Virus record (IMG/VR): IMGVR_UViG_3300044799_000154
Coordinates: 1 to 64,000 of that record
Source: a virus
DNA: 64,000 nt
Strand: one strand, 5' to 3'
Shown: in pieces, positions 7,181 through 14,543 of the stretch
How the letters are laid out: each line of letters opens with the position of its first letter
Numbering within the stretch: the first letter of the stretch is position 1
Notes under the pieces: generated by a model
What the model saw: only the letters and a program-made list of their open reading frames with translations
Told to the model about the DNA's origin: nothing
The model's database searches: none
Made by a program: the position numbers and the translations under genes

Positions 7181-7600
7181 ATGAATCCTTCAAGTAGAGA
7201 AATATATGTAGTTGGTGTTTTTGACTGTGGCTGTAACTATGAAGCTGGCTTTGGGTCTGTAGAGATAGTCAGATGCTCAAATATGTCAGAACTCAATGAC
7301 ATCAAACAGAAGATGAATAAACACTCTTCAGAATTTCAATGTCATTTTAGACATGCCCTCTGTCTCTTGGTTTTTGAAGGAAAACTTAAATTCAAATTTA
7401 AGGGATATGGAGCTAAGAGTTACAAAGGATATATCAGAACTTGGAATGCTAGGAACAAAGATGGAAGGAAAATGGGTAAGGAAATAGTTACTTTTAATAA
7501 GCAATTTGATAGAATTTGTGCATGGCTTGAAAGACATAGAAAATATAAAGAGAAAATTATACTTCAAGAAGATGCTAATACAGGATGTGGTTTAGCTTGA
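7181..7600 (+). CDS. Unrecognised protein with N-terminal tag
   Basis: 139 aa beginning MNPSSR (tag 2-6). A hydrophobic strand with a CGC motif (VVGVFDCGCNYEAGFG) is followed by a long basic helical region. No family recognised. Confidence 0.65.
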   Translation: MNPSSREIYVVGVFDCGCNYEAGFGSVEIVRCSNMSELNDIKQKMNKHSSEFQCHFRHALCLLVFEGKLKFKFKGYGAKSYKGYIRTWNARNKDGRKMGKEIVTFNKQFDRICAWLERHRKYKEKIILQEDANTGCGLA

Positions 7601-7785
7601 AAACTAAAATTAGATTTGCTTTTCCTTTAGGTGCAATTGCCTCAATTGCTATCTTTATCTATTTGATAAGTAGTGAAATCTGGTATCAACTAAGTTTTGC
7701 TCTGAAGTTCCTAGTAATAATTGCATTAACTATTCTATTCTTCTGTGGAGAGTTTGAATACTCAAAGGAAAGAAATGCACAGTGA
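7597..7785 (+). CDS. Small membrane protein, two TM segments
   Basis: 62 aa from a TTG that overlaps the previous stop (TTGA). Two hydrophobic segments at about 9-27 and 34-53 with a short loop, then a charged C-terminus. No tag. Likely in the cell membrane; role unknown. Confidence 0.6.
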   Translation: MKTKIRFAFPLGAIASIAIFIYLISSEIWYQLSFALKFLVIIALTILFFCGEFEYSKERNAQ

Positions 7786-7802
7786 CTGACTGGCGGGAAT
7801 TG

Positions 7803-7816
7803 CATGGTTAACCATG
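7803..7816. promoter_or_regulatory. Palindrome CATGGTTAACCATG, perfect copy
   Basis: A perfect 14-base palindrome in the 83-base gap after the membrane protein gene. A TATA-like ATATAT at 7844-7849 lies 20-25 bases before the next ATG (7869), placing the palindrome upstream of a possible archaeal core promoter. Confidence 0.6.
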
Positions 7817-7868
7817 TCAGAAAATGGAAATGGGGAAACAGGGATATATTCAAATTGGATGAATATTA

Positions 7869-8282
7869 ATGAGTGTGAAAATAACTCTTTCAGAGAATGC
7901 AAAGCGTCAGATTATCTTTCATGCTTGTCTTGATGCAAAGAATAAATTCTATCCAAATGCTATTGTCAATTGGGTAGATGATGATTATAAAATCTTAGTA
8001 TATTTTTGTTCTAAAATACAAACAAAGAAGAAAGTAGGTTTCTTACGAAAGAAAGAAATTTCTGAAGAACATGACTTAGAGATTCATTGTGTAGAAGTCA
8101 AACTCTGTCATCTAGGGTTCAATGATATGGATTGGGGAGAAATTAAAGTCAAGTCTCTTCATAAAGATTATGATGCCCTAGCAGAAGAGATAGCTCATAC
8201 CATTGAACAATACACATCAATAATTCTCATTATTAATAACCCAAGTAAAGTAGAATCTTTACAGAATCCAAGTAGGAGATAA
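7869..8282 (+). CDS. Unrecognised protein ending in a doubled tag
   Basis: 137 aa. The alpha/beta core has several cysteines and histidines (EIHCVEVKLCHLGF). It ends NPSKV-ESLQ-NPSRR (124-137): a degenerate copy, a four-residue spacer and a full tag at the very C-terminus. The product at 14544 ends the same way with the same spacer length. Confidence 0.65.
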   Translation: MSVKITLSENAKRQIIFHACLDAKNKFYPNAIVNWVDDDYKILVYFCSKIQTKKKVGFLRKKEISEEHDLEIHCVEVKLCHLGFNDMDWGEIKVKSLHKDYDALAEEIAHTIEQYTSIILIINNPSKVESLQNPSRR

Positions 8283-8283
8283 G

Positions 8284-8430
8284 ATGAGATTCAAACGTGG
8301 ATATTATGGATATCTAGAGTTCGTCAGACCTAATCCATCTCGAAGAGACTCTTTTATTCAAACTGAATGCGAATGTGGCATAGAACCAGCTACACACTTT
8401 CATAAAGTTTACAAAGAGAGGAAAAGATGA
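8284..8430 (+). CDS. 48-aa protein with central tag
   Basis: Basic, aromatic start (MRFKRGYYGYLEF), tag NPSRR at 17-21, then a CEC pair. ATG directly follows the previous stop and the end overlaps the next gene by ATGA, which supports it despite its length. Confidence 0.5.
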   Translation: MRFKRGYYGYLEFVRPNPSRRDSFIQTECECGIEPATHFHKVYKERKR

Positions 8431-8537
8431 TGATGAGATGGTGGTGGTGTTCTAAACACCATATTGCTGTCCCTGTAACTGATGAATGTCCTATCTGTGA
8501 AAGAGAGAAGATGAATCCTAGTAGGCGAGAACAATGA
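8427..8537 (+). CDS. 36-aa zinc microprotein ending in the tag
   Basis: MMMRWWWCSKHH, then CPICER and NPSRREQ. C8, H11/H12, C21 and C24 could bind one zinc ion. Tag at 30-34. Overlaps both neighbours by four bases. Confidence 0.5.
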   Translation: MMMRWWWCSKHHIAVPVTDECPICEREKMNPSRREQ

Positions 8538-8728
8538 TTCCCACCTCATATTTTTGCCCCATCTGTAGTGAATATCGAGCTAATAATGTCTTTGACTTTA
8601 TTTCTCACATAAGTATGAAGCATGGACAAGGAAATCCTTTCAAAGATGAGGAAAGAAAATATTGGTTGAATCCTAGCAGGAGAGATAATCTTGATATCAC
8701 AAGACTCAGGAAAAGATATGGAGAATAA
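8534..8728 (+). CDS. C2H2 zinc-finger protein with tag
   Basis: 64 aa. C8PIC11, then H25 and H30 (FISHISMKHG) form a C2H2 finger as in eukaryotic and archaeal-virus regulators. Tag NPSRR at 46-50, followed by a basic tail. Probably nucleic-acid binding. Confidence 0.7.
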   Translation: MIPTSYFCPICSEYRANNVFDFISHISMKHGQGNPFKDEERKYWLNPSRRDNLDITRLRKRYGE

Positions 8729-8957
8729 GAAGAATCAGGCTCTCTTGAGTATTCTGAGTTCAGAAGCAAGGCAACGGTTAGAACGCATAAGGATGGTAAG
8801 CACAGATAGAGCAGAATATCTTGAATATATCTTAATCCATCTAGCTTCTCAGAATAAACTTAGAATTCCAATGGGAGATGAAGATTTCAAGACTTTCATT
8901 ATGAGTAATGTTCCATCAAAAAGAGAAATTACAATAAAACGAGAATATGAAAAATAA
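8718..8957 (+). CDS. PDCD5/TFAR19-family DNA-binding protein
   Basis: 79 aa from ATG 8718. NQALLSILSSEARQRLERIR, the VSTDRAEYLE turn and DEDFKTFI are the three-helix signature of the archaeal PDCD5 family (usually 110-120 aa with a longer N-terminal helix, so this copy is short). It ends with NVPSKRE (64-70), close to but not matching the tag. Archaeal members bind DNA; their role is not settled. Confidence 0.85.
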   Translation: MENKKNQALLSILSSEARQRLERIRMVSTDRAEYLEYILIHLASQNKLRIPMGDEDFKTFIMSNVPSKREITIKREYEK

Positions 8958-8969
8958 AGAGGAATAATT

Positions 8970-9311
8970 TTGGGTTTGTATTTTTCAGGAAGAATAATTC
9001 AAGAAGAGACAGTTCTAAAACATCTGTTGGGAAAAGGTGTTCAACCCATTGGGAAAGAGGATGGAGCCAATGCTAATTATAACTGTGAAAGCTTGGGTCA
9101 TCGGATATGGGTTTGGATTAACCTGAACACAGGATATACAATAGCAACAGGAGATGAAGGAAATGGGTGGGTTATTGAATTAGCTAAAGGAACAAAAGAA
9201 GAAGTCTTAGAGAAAATACACCCTCTCAACTCTTCCAGACGAGTTCAAGATTCTAAGATTAAACCTCGTTATCGTAATATTTTTGAAAGTATCAAATCTT
9301 TGGAAAGGTAA
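8970..9311 (+). CDS. Unrecognised protein with a degenerate tag
   Basis: 113 aa, TTG start. Beta-rich centre (HRIWVWINLNTGYTIATGDEGNGWVIEL). NSSRR at 87-91 looks like the tag with Pro replaced by Ser, leaving a 22-residue basic tail. No family recognised. Confidence 0.6.
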   Translation: MGLYFSGRIIQEETVLKHLLGKGVQPIGKEDGANANYNCESLGHRIWVWINLNTGYTIATGDEGNGWVIELAKGTKEEVLEKIHPLNSSRRVQDSKIKPRYRNIFESIKSLER

Positions 9312-9315
9312 GAAG

Positions 9316-9414
9316 ATGAGGAAAATTATTAAAAGAGAAAAGCTTTGTAAACATTGCAAGAATCAAATTGCTTCTCCAAAGTATGCTTGGTTCTGTGACC
9401 ATTGGGTGAGATAG
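9316..9414 (+). CDS. 32-aa zinc-binding microprotein
   Basis: C11xxC14, C28 and H30 in a basic 32-residue peptide. ATG lies five bases after the previous stop. No tag. Kept at low confidence for its size. Confidence 0.4.
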   Translation: MRKIIKREKLCKHCKNQIASPKYAWFCDHWVR

Positions 9415-9417
9415 ATA

Positions 9418-9789
9418 ATGAGAAATATTCAGATGAGCTGGAAAGAGTTTGATAGAACTACTCGCTTACTAGCTAGAGACATTAAGAAATCCAAGATACA
9501 ATATTCAGCTCTTTGTGGAATTCCAAGAGGAGGGTTAATGATAGCCGTTAGGTTATCTCATCTTTTAAATATTCCATTAACAGAAAATGAAAGCTTAGAT
9601 TTTATGGATAGAACGATATTGATAGTTGATGATGTAGCAGATACAGGCAAGACTCTACAGTTCTATGCACGTTTTGGTTTTCCAACAGCTACATTATATT
9701 GGAATCCTGAATCTTCTATGCAACCTAAATTCTGGATTAAAAGAAAGTCTTCAAAAGAATGGATTGTCTTTCCATGGGAACAGATGTAA
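9418..9789 (+). CDS. Phosphoribosyltransferase-family protein
   Basis: 123 aa. LIVDDVADTGKT at 68-79 is the PRPP-binding loop of type I PRTases, and CGIPRGGLMIAVRLS is the conserved early segment. It is shorter than purine PRTases (about 180 aa), as in small archaeal and viral PRTases. It would use PRPP to salvage a nucleobase, or act as a regulator; the base cannot be told. Confidence 0.85.
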   Translation: MRNIQMSWKEFDRTTRLLARDIKKSKIQYSALCGIPRGGLMIAVRLSHLLNIPLTENESLDFMDRTILIVDDVADTGKTLQFYARFGFPTATLYWNPESSMQPKFWIKRKSSKEWIVFPWEQM

Positions 9790-10316
9790 TAGAATTCAGA
9801 AAACTGAAAAGAACAGATAAGAAATTGCTCTTGACTTTTGCTAAAGCTTTAACTTCTGACACTAAGATGAGATGGGGTTTACTAGAAGAACCAAAAGATA
9901 TTGCTAGATACATTATGGAAGAAAGACATAGAAATGGTTGCAAGAAGCATACTCAGATAATTGGTATTCAGAACAAAGTAATTGTTTGCTATGGAAAGGT
10001 TAGTGTCTTTGAATCTGGAGTTGGTTATATTGAAGGAATAGTAGTTCGTTCAGATTTACAAGGTAAAAGTATAGGAAAGCAACTGATGACATATCTGGAA
10101 TCTTTAGCTGAGAAAGAGAATTGTCCTTATGTAAAGTTAGAAGTATTCAAGGAGAACACCAAGTCAATTGAATTCTATGAACATATAGGCTACAAGAAGA
10201 GAGGACAATCAAGTGGCTCTTGGTTCATGAGGAAATACTTAAATCCAAATATACCCAAGAAAGAAAATCTGTTCAAGAAAATTAAACGTAAGTTGAAAGC
10301 TAAACGCAAATCCTAG
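9774..10316 (+). CDS. GNAT-family acetyltransferase
   Basis: 180 aa from ATG 9774, overlapping the PRTase end. GYIEGIVVRSDLQGKSIGKQL is the strand-4 and acetyl-CoA loop (Q-G-K-S-I-G), and SIEFYEHIGYKKRG is the late GNAT motif. A basic C-terminal extension (about residues 150-180) may bind nucleic acid. Its stop codon shares a base with the tRNA gene that follows. Confidence 0.85.
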   Translation: MGTDVIEFRKLKRTDKKLLLTFAKALTSDTKMRWGLLEEPKDIARYIMEERHRNGCKKHTQIIGIQNKVIVCYGKVSVFESGVGYIEGIVVRSDLQGKSIGKQLMTYLESLAEKENCPYVKLEVFKENTKSIEFYEHIGYKKRGQSSGSWFMRKYLNPNIPKKENLFKKIKRKLKAKRKS

Positions 10317-10404
10317 TTGGGGTGGCAGAGTTTGGTAATGCGTAAGTTTGCTAAACTTAAGCCTGTCTATGACAGCAAGAGTTCAAATCTCTTCCCCAAC
10401 GCCA
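10316..10404 (+). tRNA. tRNA-Ser(GCU), CCA encoded
   Basis: Acceptor stem GTTGGGG (10316-10322) pairs with CCCCAAC (10394-10400); discriminator G, then an encoded CCA. The anticodon stem TAAGT/ACTTA holds loop TTGCTAA with anticodon GCT at 10350-10352. A long variable arm (CTGTC/GACAG) marks a class II tRNA, as expected for serine, and the T arm is AAGAG-TTCAAAT-CTCTT. It would read AGU/AGC, common serine codons here and in many tags. The first base is the last base of the upstream stop codon. Confidence 0.92.
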
Positions 10405-10427
10405 TCTCATACATGTCACCTTTTCCC

Positions 10428-10439
10428 AAGGTTAACCAT
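10428..10439. promoter_or_regulatory. Palindrome variant AAGGTTAACCAT
   Basis: One mismatch to the 12-base palindrome; it is the reverse complement of the variant at 14472 and 30156. It lies between the tRNA and the next gene start at 10461. Confidence 0.5.
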
Positions 10440-10460
10440 CTGTAATGGGGGAATCGGGAT

Positions 10461-10685
10461 ATGTTTACTGAAGAAACAATTTCCTTAAAAAATATGGAAA
10501 GAGAGAAAAGGAAAATAGAGACTCATCCTAATTCTGCTCACCTTAAGATATTTCCTTTCAAATGCCCTAGTTGCAAGAAGACAGATATATTCTGGTTCAA
10601 TAGCAATGATTTCCTAGTCTGTAGTCATTGCCGTCATATATGGTTACTTGAAGTAGAGAATCCAACACGGAGAGATTGTAAATGA
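10461..10685 (+). CDS. Zinc ribbon with variant tag NPTRR
   Basis: 74 aa. CPSCKKTDIFWF and CSHCRHIW form a ribbon, and NPTRR at 67-71 keeps the tag with Thr for Ser. Same plan as 615 and 14852. It overlaps the next gene by ATGA. Confidence 0.65.
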   Translation: MFTEETISLKNMEREKRKIETHPNSAHLKIFPFKCPSCKKTDIFWFNSNDFLVCSHCRHIWLLEVENPTRRDCK

Positions 10686-10876
10686 AAACTCCTCTAATCT
10701 GTGAAAGATGTCATAAGAAATTCTTATGTCAAGCTAGAGTTAGTGGAAAATATCCTGTATCCGATTGTGAGACAGTTGAAAAATGTGTCTGTGAGAATTG
10801 TAATCCTGCAAATAGAAAGTCACCTTCTTGTCATAATATTCCTTTTGAAATGAATCCGTCAAGACGTGACAATTGA
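10682..10876 (+). CDS. Cys-rich small protein ending in the tag
   Basis: 64 aa with CERCHKKFLC, CVCENC and further cysteines, enough for two zinc ions. Tag NPSRR at 58-62, two residues before the stop. Confidence 0.65.
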   Translation: MKTPLICERCHKKFLCQARVSGKYPVSDCETVEKCVCENCNPANRKSPSCHNIPFEMNPSRRDN

Positions 10877-11159
10877 GGAAGACAACTTGAAAAACTGTGA
10901 AAAATGTGGTTTAGCTCCTGATTTATGTGCTTGCAAAGAAGAAGAGAAAGAGAAGTCAATGCTTGAGAAATATTGCCCAATCTCAGAAAGAGAAAGATGC
11001 GTGATATGTGGTCATATATGTTTTGGACTTATGGATTTTGCACAGCATGTAGCTCAATTTCATGGAATCTCTGCACTTCAGTATTGGAATAAATATGGAC
11101 ACAATGGAGAAAAACAAACTGATGAGACAATCAATCCATCTAAACGTAAACAAGAATAA
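10866..11159 (+). CDS. Two-finger zinc protein (CxxCGLxxxxCxC plus C2H2) with tag
   Basis: 97 aa, GTG start. The N-terminal CEKCGLAPDLCACKEEE resembles the short zinc knuckle often placed before SUI1/aIF1-type domains, but no SUI1 domain follows. Instead CVICGHICFGLMDFAQHVAQFHG is a C2H2 finger. Tag NPSKR at 90-94. Possibly an RNA- or ribosome-binding adaptor (speculative). Confidence 0.65.
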   Translation: MTIEEDNLKNCEKCGLAPDLCACKEEEKEKSMLEKYCPISERERCVICGHICFGLMDFAQHVAQFHGISALQYWNKYGHNGEKQTDETINPSKRKQE

Positions 11160-11169
11160 GAAAATAAAA

Positions 11170-11271
11170 ATGAAATGTCCACATTGTCTGAAAGAATTTG
11201 AGCCTAAAGCTCTTGCTGAATTATATGTATGTCCCTTATGTGGTTGTTGGATGCCTAGATATGAAAGATAA
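11170..11271 (+). CDS. 33-aa zinc ribbon
   Basis: MKCPHCLKEF and CPLCGCW give a minimal ribbon. A longer reading from upstream is open but overlaps the previous gene, and family members usually start at MKCP. No tag. Confidence 0.5.
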   Translation: MKCPHCLKEFEPKALAELYVCPLCGCWMPRYER

Positions 11272-11482
11272 AAAGATTTGGAAAATCTATGTTAAAGATA
11301 ATCTTTGCATTCGATGTGGAAAGTTCATTGATGCTCAAACTTACTTTGGAGTCTTGTGTCAGAAATGTAATGAGTTGTGGATAGAATTTGCTCAAGAGAA
11401 TGGTATATCTCCACTTTATGCAGATTCTAAGAAGAAATTCTGGTATAGTTTCATAGATATGAATCCTTCAAGTAGGTTGTAA
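11261..11482 (+). CDS. Zinc ribbon, family B, ending in the tag
   Basis: 73 aa from ATG 11261. CIRCGKF and LCQKCNELW are followed by a helix, an aromatic W-Y-S-F-I-D-M segment and NPSSRL (tag 68-72). Products at 15091, 16978 and 19271 share the plan CxxC...CxxC...W...aromatic...tag. Confidence 0.65.
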   Translation: MKDKKIWKIYVKDNLCIRCGKFIDAQTYFGVLCQKCNELWIEFAQENGISPLYADSKKKFWYSFIDMNPSSRL

Positions 11483-11483
11483 T

Positions 11484-11636
11484 ATGAACCCATCTTTAAG
11501 ATATAGAGTAAAATGTAAACCTGAGAAAGTAACATATCTTGGAGAAGCATTTATTGGTAAAAATTGTTATTATTGGATAAAAGGATATTGTAGTTTCAAA
11601 GGAAAATGTTGCTTCAAAGCAGGAACTAGAATGTGA
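11484..11636 (+). CDS. 50-aa Cys-rich protein with N-terminal tag
   Basis: Starts MNPSLR (tag 2-6) two bases after the stop of a gene that ends with its own tag, so two tags flank the junction. Five cysteines (11, 28, 36, 42, 43). No family recognised. Confidence 0.55.
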   Translation: MNPSLRYRVKCKPEKVTYLGEAFIGKNCYYWIKGYCSFKGKCCFKAGTRM

Positions 11637-11641
11637 TTTAA

Positions 11642-12631
11642 ATGGAATCAGAAAAACAAGCAAAAATCAAAGAATTATACATGAAATCAGAAATTAAAGC
11701 AATCATCACCTTGTATATCAGACCTGAGACTAGAAAACAGAAGATACTAGATTTATTGAAGAAAGAAGAACCAATAGTTGATAATATCAAGTCTAGGGTA
11801 ACGAGAGAAGGAATCAAAGCATCATTTCAACGTCTTAAAACTTTCATTGAAAGAATACCAAGTTCTGAGAATGGTTATATTATCTGTGTCTCTCCAGAAA
11901 AGCTAGTTTATGTCACAGATATTGTAGTAAATAGAGACAAATACTTTTGTGGTGGAGAATTCTATTCTGTTCCTTTGGAAGAAGAATTAGCATTAAGACT
12001 TCATCCAATAGGAATAATAGCTCTTGATACTCAAGAAGCAACTATTGCTTTTATTGGAAATAGAATTGAGATTCTTAAATCTATGACTTCTGGAATCTCT
12101 GGTAAACATAATAAAGGTGGACAATCTCAAAGAAGATTTGAACGAGAACGAGAAATGGAGATATTGAATTTCTTCCATAGGGTAGCTGATGCTTCTAAAG
12201 TCTTTGTGGAGAGTTATCCAATAGAAGAATTGTTGGTTTCTGGATGTGGACAAACTAAGAACAAGTTTCTTGATTCCAAGTATTTAGATTATAGACTTAA
12301 AGAGAAAGTAACTTTGGTTCTTGATACTCAATATACAGGAGATGCTGGTATCAGAGAAACCCTTCATAAAGCATTACCTTCTCTTGAAAAGAATGCTTAT
12401 GCTAAAGAAGTTAAAGCAGTAGAGGATTTCTTTGAACTTCTAAACAAGAACTTTGAAAGAGTTGTTTATGGGAAAGAAGAAATAGAAAAGAATCTTCATT
12501 CAATTACTAAGATTATCAAGGTAGAAGAAAACCCTTTGAATTATGAGAAAGACACCATAGTCCTTCATTTCAAAGGAGAACATGCTGATAAAATAAGAGG
12601 ACTTGGTGGAATTGTTGGAGTTAAGTGCTAA
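11642..12631 (+). CDS. Peptide chain release factor aRF1 (compact)
   Basis: 329 aa against about 410-420 for cellular aRF1. Domain 1 keeps the stop-decoding NIKS at 48-51 (VDNIKSRVTREGIKASFQRL); domain 2 keeps the hydrolysis motif GKHNKGGQSQRRFERERE with GGQ at 159-161; domain 3 begins near LDTQYTGDAGIRETL. The C-terminal region is short and I see no zinc minidomain. It would recognise stop codons in the A site and release nascent chains; all three stop codons are used here. No tag. Confidence 0.92.
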   Translation: MESEKQAKIKELYMKSEIKAIITLYIRPETRKQKILDLLKKEEPIVDNIKSRVTREGIKASFQRLKTFIERIPSSENGYIICVSPEKLVYVTDIVVNRDKYFCGGEFYSVPLEEELALRLHPIGIIALDTQEATIAFIGNRIEILKSMTSGISGKHNKGGQSQRRFEREREMEILNFFHRVADASKVFVESYPIEELLVSGCGQTKNKFLDSKYLDYRLKEKVTLVLDTQYTGDAGIRETLHKALPSLEKNAYAKEVKAVEDFFELLNKNFERVVYGKEEIEKNLHSITKIIKVEENPLNYEKDTIVLHFKGEHADKIRGLGGIVGVKC

Positions 12632-12661
12632 TGGATTAGATGCAAAAGAAGGATTAATGGA

Positions 12662-12916
12662 ATGAAAGGTATGAAGTTATTTAAAATTCACACAGGAAGA
12701 GTAGAAGTTAAATGCTCTATCTGTTGGAAGAATATTCCTGTTGGAGAAGAAAGATTAACAGCCAATCTAGGTTCTGGAATGTATCCACGTCATTATCACA
12801 TTCTTTGTTTCTTGAAGAGATATATCAAAGAGATTAATTATCTTGGAAATAGAATTCAAGTAGAACTGAATCCTTCTTCAAGAAAAACAATAGAAAGCAA
12901 AGAGGAAGAAGAATGA
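12662..12916 (+). CDS. PARP-type-like zinc-finger protein with tag
   Basis: 84 aa (ATG 12671 is an alternative). CSICWKNIPVGEERLT then PRHYHILCF gives CxxC...HxxC as at 3651. Tag NPSSR at 70-74, followed by an acidic tail. Confidence 0.65.
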   Translation: MKGMKLFKIHTGRVEVKCSICWKNIPVGEERLTANLGSGMYPRHYHILCFLKRYIKEINYLGNRIQVELNPSSRKTIESKEEEE

Positions 12917-13251
12917 GCTTTGAAATGATATTAGGTAAGAAAAAGATAATTATACCAGAAGAGAAAATCTTTCAAATCCCAGAACCAACTGATAATCCTC
13001 TAATTTTCTGGCTTTGGAATCCTGAATTAAAACCAGCTTTTACTATTAGAGAGTCTTCTTTAATCATAATGAATCTTTATTCTGTAAAAGAGATGAAAGA
13101 TTGTGATGCTGATATGGTAGGTTCATCTCTATTTCTAAGTGCAGTTTTGGTAGAAGAACTAACTCATTGTGCTACTTTATCTCTTAGAAATCATAAGAAT
13201 TGGAATAAATGGTTAGAACATCTACAGGAGGAATTACATGGTAATGAGTAA
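12913..13251 (+). CDS. Zincin-like protein with altered motif (EELTH)
   Basis: 112 aa. LVEELTHCATLSLRNHKNWNKWLEHL has the setting of a zincin active-site helix, but the first His is Glu (EELTH), so catalysis would need other ligands or is lost. Overlaps the transglutaminase-like gene. No tag. Weak assignment. Confidence 0.5.
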   Translation: MSFEMILGKKKIIIPEEKIFQIPEPTDNPLIFWLWNPELKPAFTIRESSLIIMNLYSVKEMKDCDADMVGSSLFLSAVLVEELTHCATLSLRNHKNWNKWLEHLQEELHGNE

Positions 13252-13837
13252 AAAGAAAATATTTCTTATTCTTCTAGCAGTAATCTTTGGAGGCTATGCT
13301 GGATGGCAATTACTTATACCCAATGAACCTCTTGTGAATATCTACAAGTGGCGATATGAAGAGATGAGTAAACCAGAATATCTTCAAGCTCTTAGAGATT
13401 TCTGTACGAATGAGCTTAATGATTCCATTGAAAACTTAAACTATTCTCAGCTAATAACTTGGGAACACAAACATCTGACATATACTCCTTATCAATTCAA
13501 CAGAGAAGAGATGCCTATTGCAATTCTAAAAGGACTTTTCGGTAGATGTGGAGAATTTGCTCTTTGTTACAATGGTTTATGCCTAGCAAATGGATATGAG
13601 ACAAGATTGATAGTAGATGATTCTAGAGCTACAGGTAACAAAACATCAGGAGACCATGTTTGGGTAGAAGTTAAAATTAATGGAAATTGGATTCATGTAG
13701 ACCCAACTGAATCTCGTTTTAATGACTCAAAGATGTATATCAGAGATTGGAACAAAGAAGTCAATCATGTCGTAGCTATAAGTAAAGATAATTCTGGTAA
13801 CATGGTGATAATAGATGTTACGAAAGATTACCAATGA
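13238..13837 (+). CDS. Membrane-anchored transglutaminase-like protein
   Basis: 199 aa (ATG 13244 also possible). A hydrophobic segment at about 7-25 predicts a signal anchor. The transglutaminase-like triad is in order: Cys104 in FGRCGEFA, His140 in GDHVWVEV, Asp155 in IHVDPTES. Archaeal members are thiol proteases, transamidases or peptide-N-glycanase-like; which one is unclear. Likely acts at the cell surface. No tag. Confidence 0.85.
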   Translation: MVMSKKKIFLILLAVIFGGYAGWQLLIPNEPLVNIYKWRYEEMSKPEYLQALRDFCTNELNDSIENLNYSQLITWEHKHLTYTPYQFNREEMPIAILKGLFGRCGEFALCYNGLCLANGYETRLIVDDSRATGNKTSGDHVWVEVKINGNWIHVDPTESRFNDSKMYIRDWNKEVNHVVAISKDNSGNMVIIDVTKDYQ

Positions 13838-14051
13838 AACAACATTCTCAGAAGAATATTGTAGAATTCTAAGGGAATCACAGCGAAGATTAGCTTTGAT
13901 ATCTGAAGAAGATGATAAGGCTTCTCTTTGGAATGACTACTTTCTGAAACTTCAACTTTTACAAGAATGTATAAATATGAATCCAAGTCGAAGAGACCAT
14001 AAAGAAAATAAAAACTACTCATTTGTAGCTCCATGGATAGTGGGGAAATGA
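13815..14051 (+). CDS. Helical small protein with tag
   Basis: 78 aa, mostly helical, tag NPSRR at 56-60 with an 18-residue tail. It starts inside the end of the transglutaminase-like gene and overlaps the next start by ATGA. Confidence 0.6.
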   Translation: MLRKITNETTFSEEYCRILRESQRRLALISEEDDKASLWNDYFLKLQLLQECINMNPSRRDHKENKNYSFVAPWIVGK

Positions 14052-14524
14052 GAATAAAAGTTTTAATTTGTGGAGATAGGAATTGGAATTATCCAGAAGA
14101 CATAGATGCCTTTGTTCAATCCCTTCCAAAGGATACTATTATCATAGAGGGAGAATGCAGAGGAGCAGATATCCAAGCTAAACAATCTGCTATCAAACAT
14201 AAACTCATAGTTGAGAGTTATCCAGCTCAATGGGTAAGATATGGAAAAGGTGCAGGAGTTCTTAGGAACAAAGAAATGCTTGAAATTGGTAAACCTAATT
14301 TGGTAGTTGCATTCCATACTGATTTAGCAAAGAGTAGAGGAACTCGAAATATGATTTCTCTAGCAATGGCTAAAGGATTGCCAGTCACTATCTATGGACA
14401 TTCTATGGAATCCAGAAACATTAATGCCTCAGTTATGCAAAAATTAGCGACCATATGCGGCTCCAGTAGCACATGGTTAACCTTGGATACAGTGCACTGC
14501 CAGTCTGACTTTATAATGGGCTAA
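14048..14524 (+). CDS. DUF2493/YspA-type (SLOG-like) protein
   Basis: 158 aa from ATG 14048. KVLICGDRNWNYPEDIDAF, IIEGECRGADIQAKQSA and VVAFHTDLAKSRGTRNMISLA match the nucleotide-binding Rossmann-like fold of DUF2493, frequent in viruses. The last ~35 residues (after VTIYGHS) do not look like the family and contain a palindrome copy, so the original stop may have been lost and the frame now runs into intergenic sequence. Confidence 0.8.
   Translation: MRIKVLICGDRNWNYPEDIDAFVQSLPKDTIIIEGECRGADIQAKQSAIKHKLIVESYPAQWVRYGKGAGVLRNKEMLEIGKPNLVVAFHTDLAKSRGTRNMISLAMAKGLPVTIYGHSMESRNINASVMQKLATICGSSSTWLTLDTVHCQSDFIMG
14472..14485. promoter_or_regulatory. Palindrome variant CATGGTTAACCTTG
   Basis: One mismatch to the 14-base palindrome. 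It sits inside the atypical 3' extension of the DUF2493 gene, about 60-70 bases before the next start, consistent with that stretch being former intergenic DNA. Confidence 0.5.
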
Positions 14525-14543
14525 GAAGGAGAAAATAATTAAT

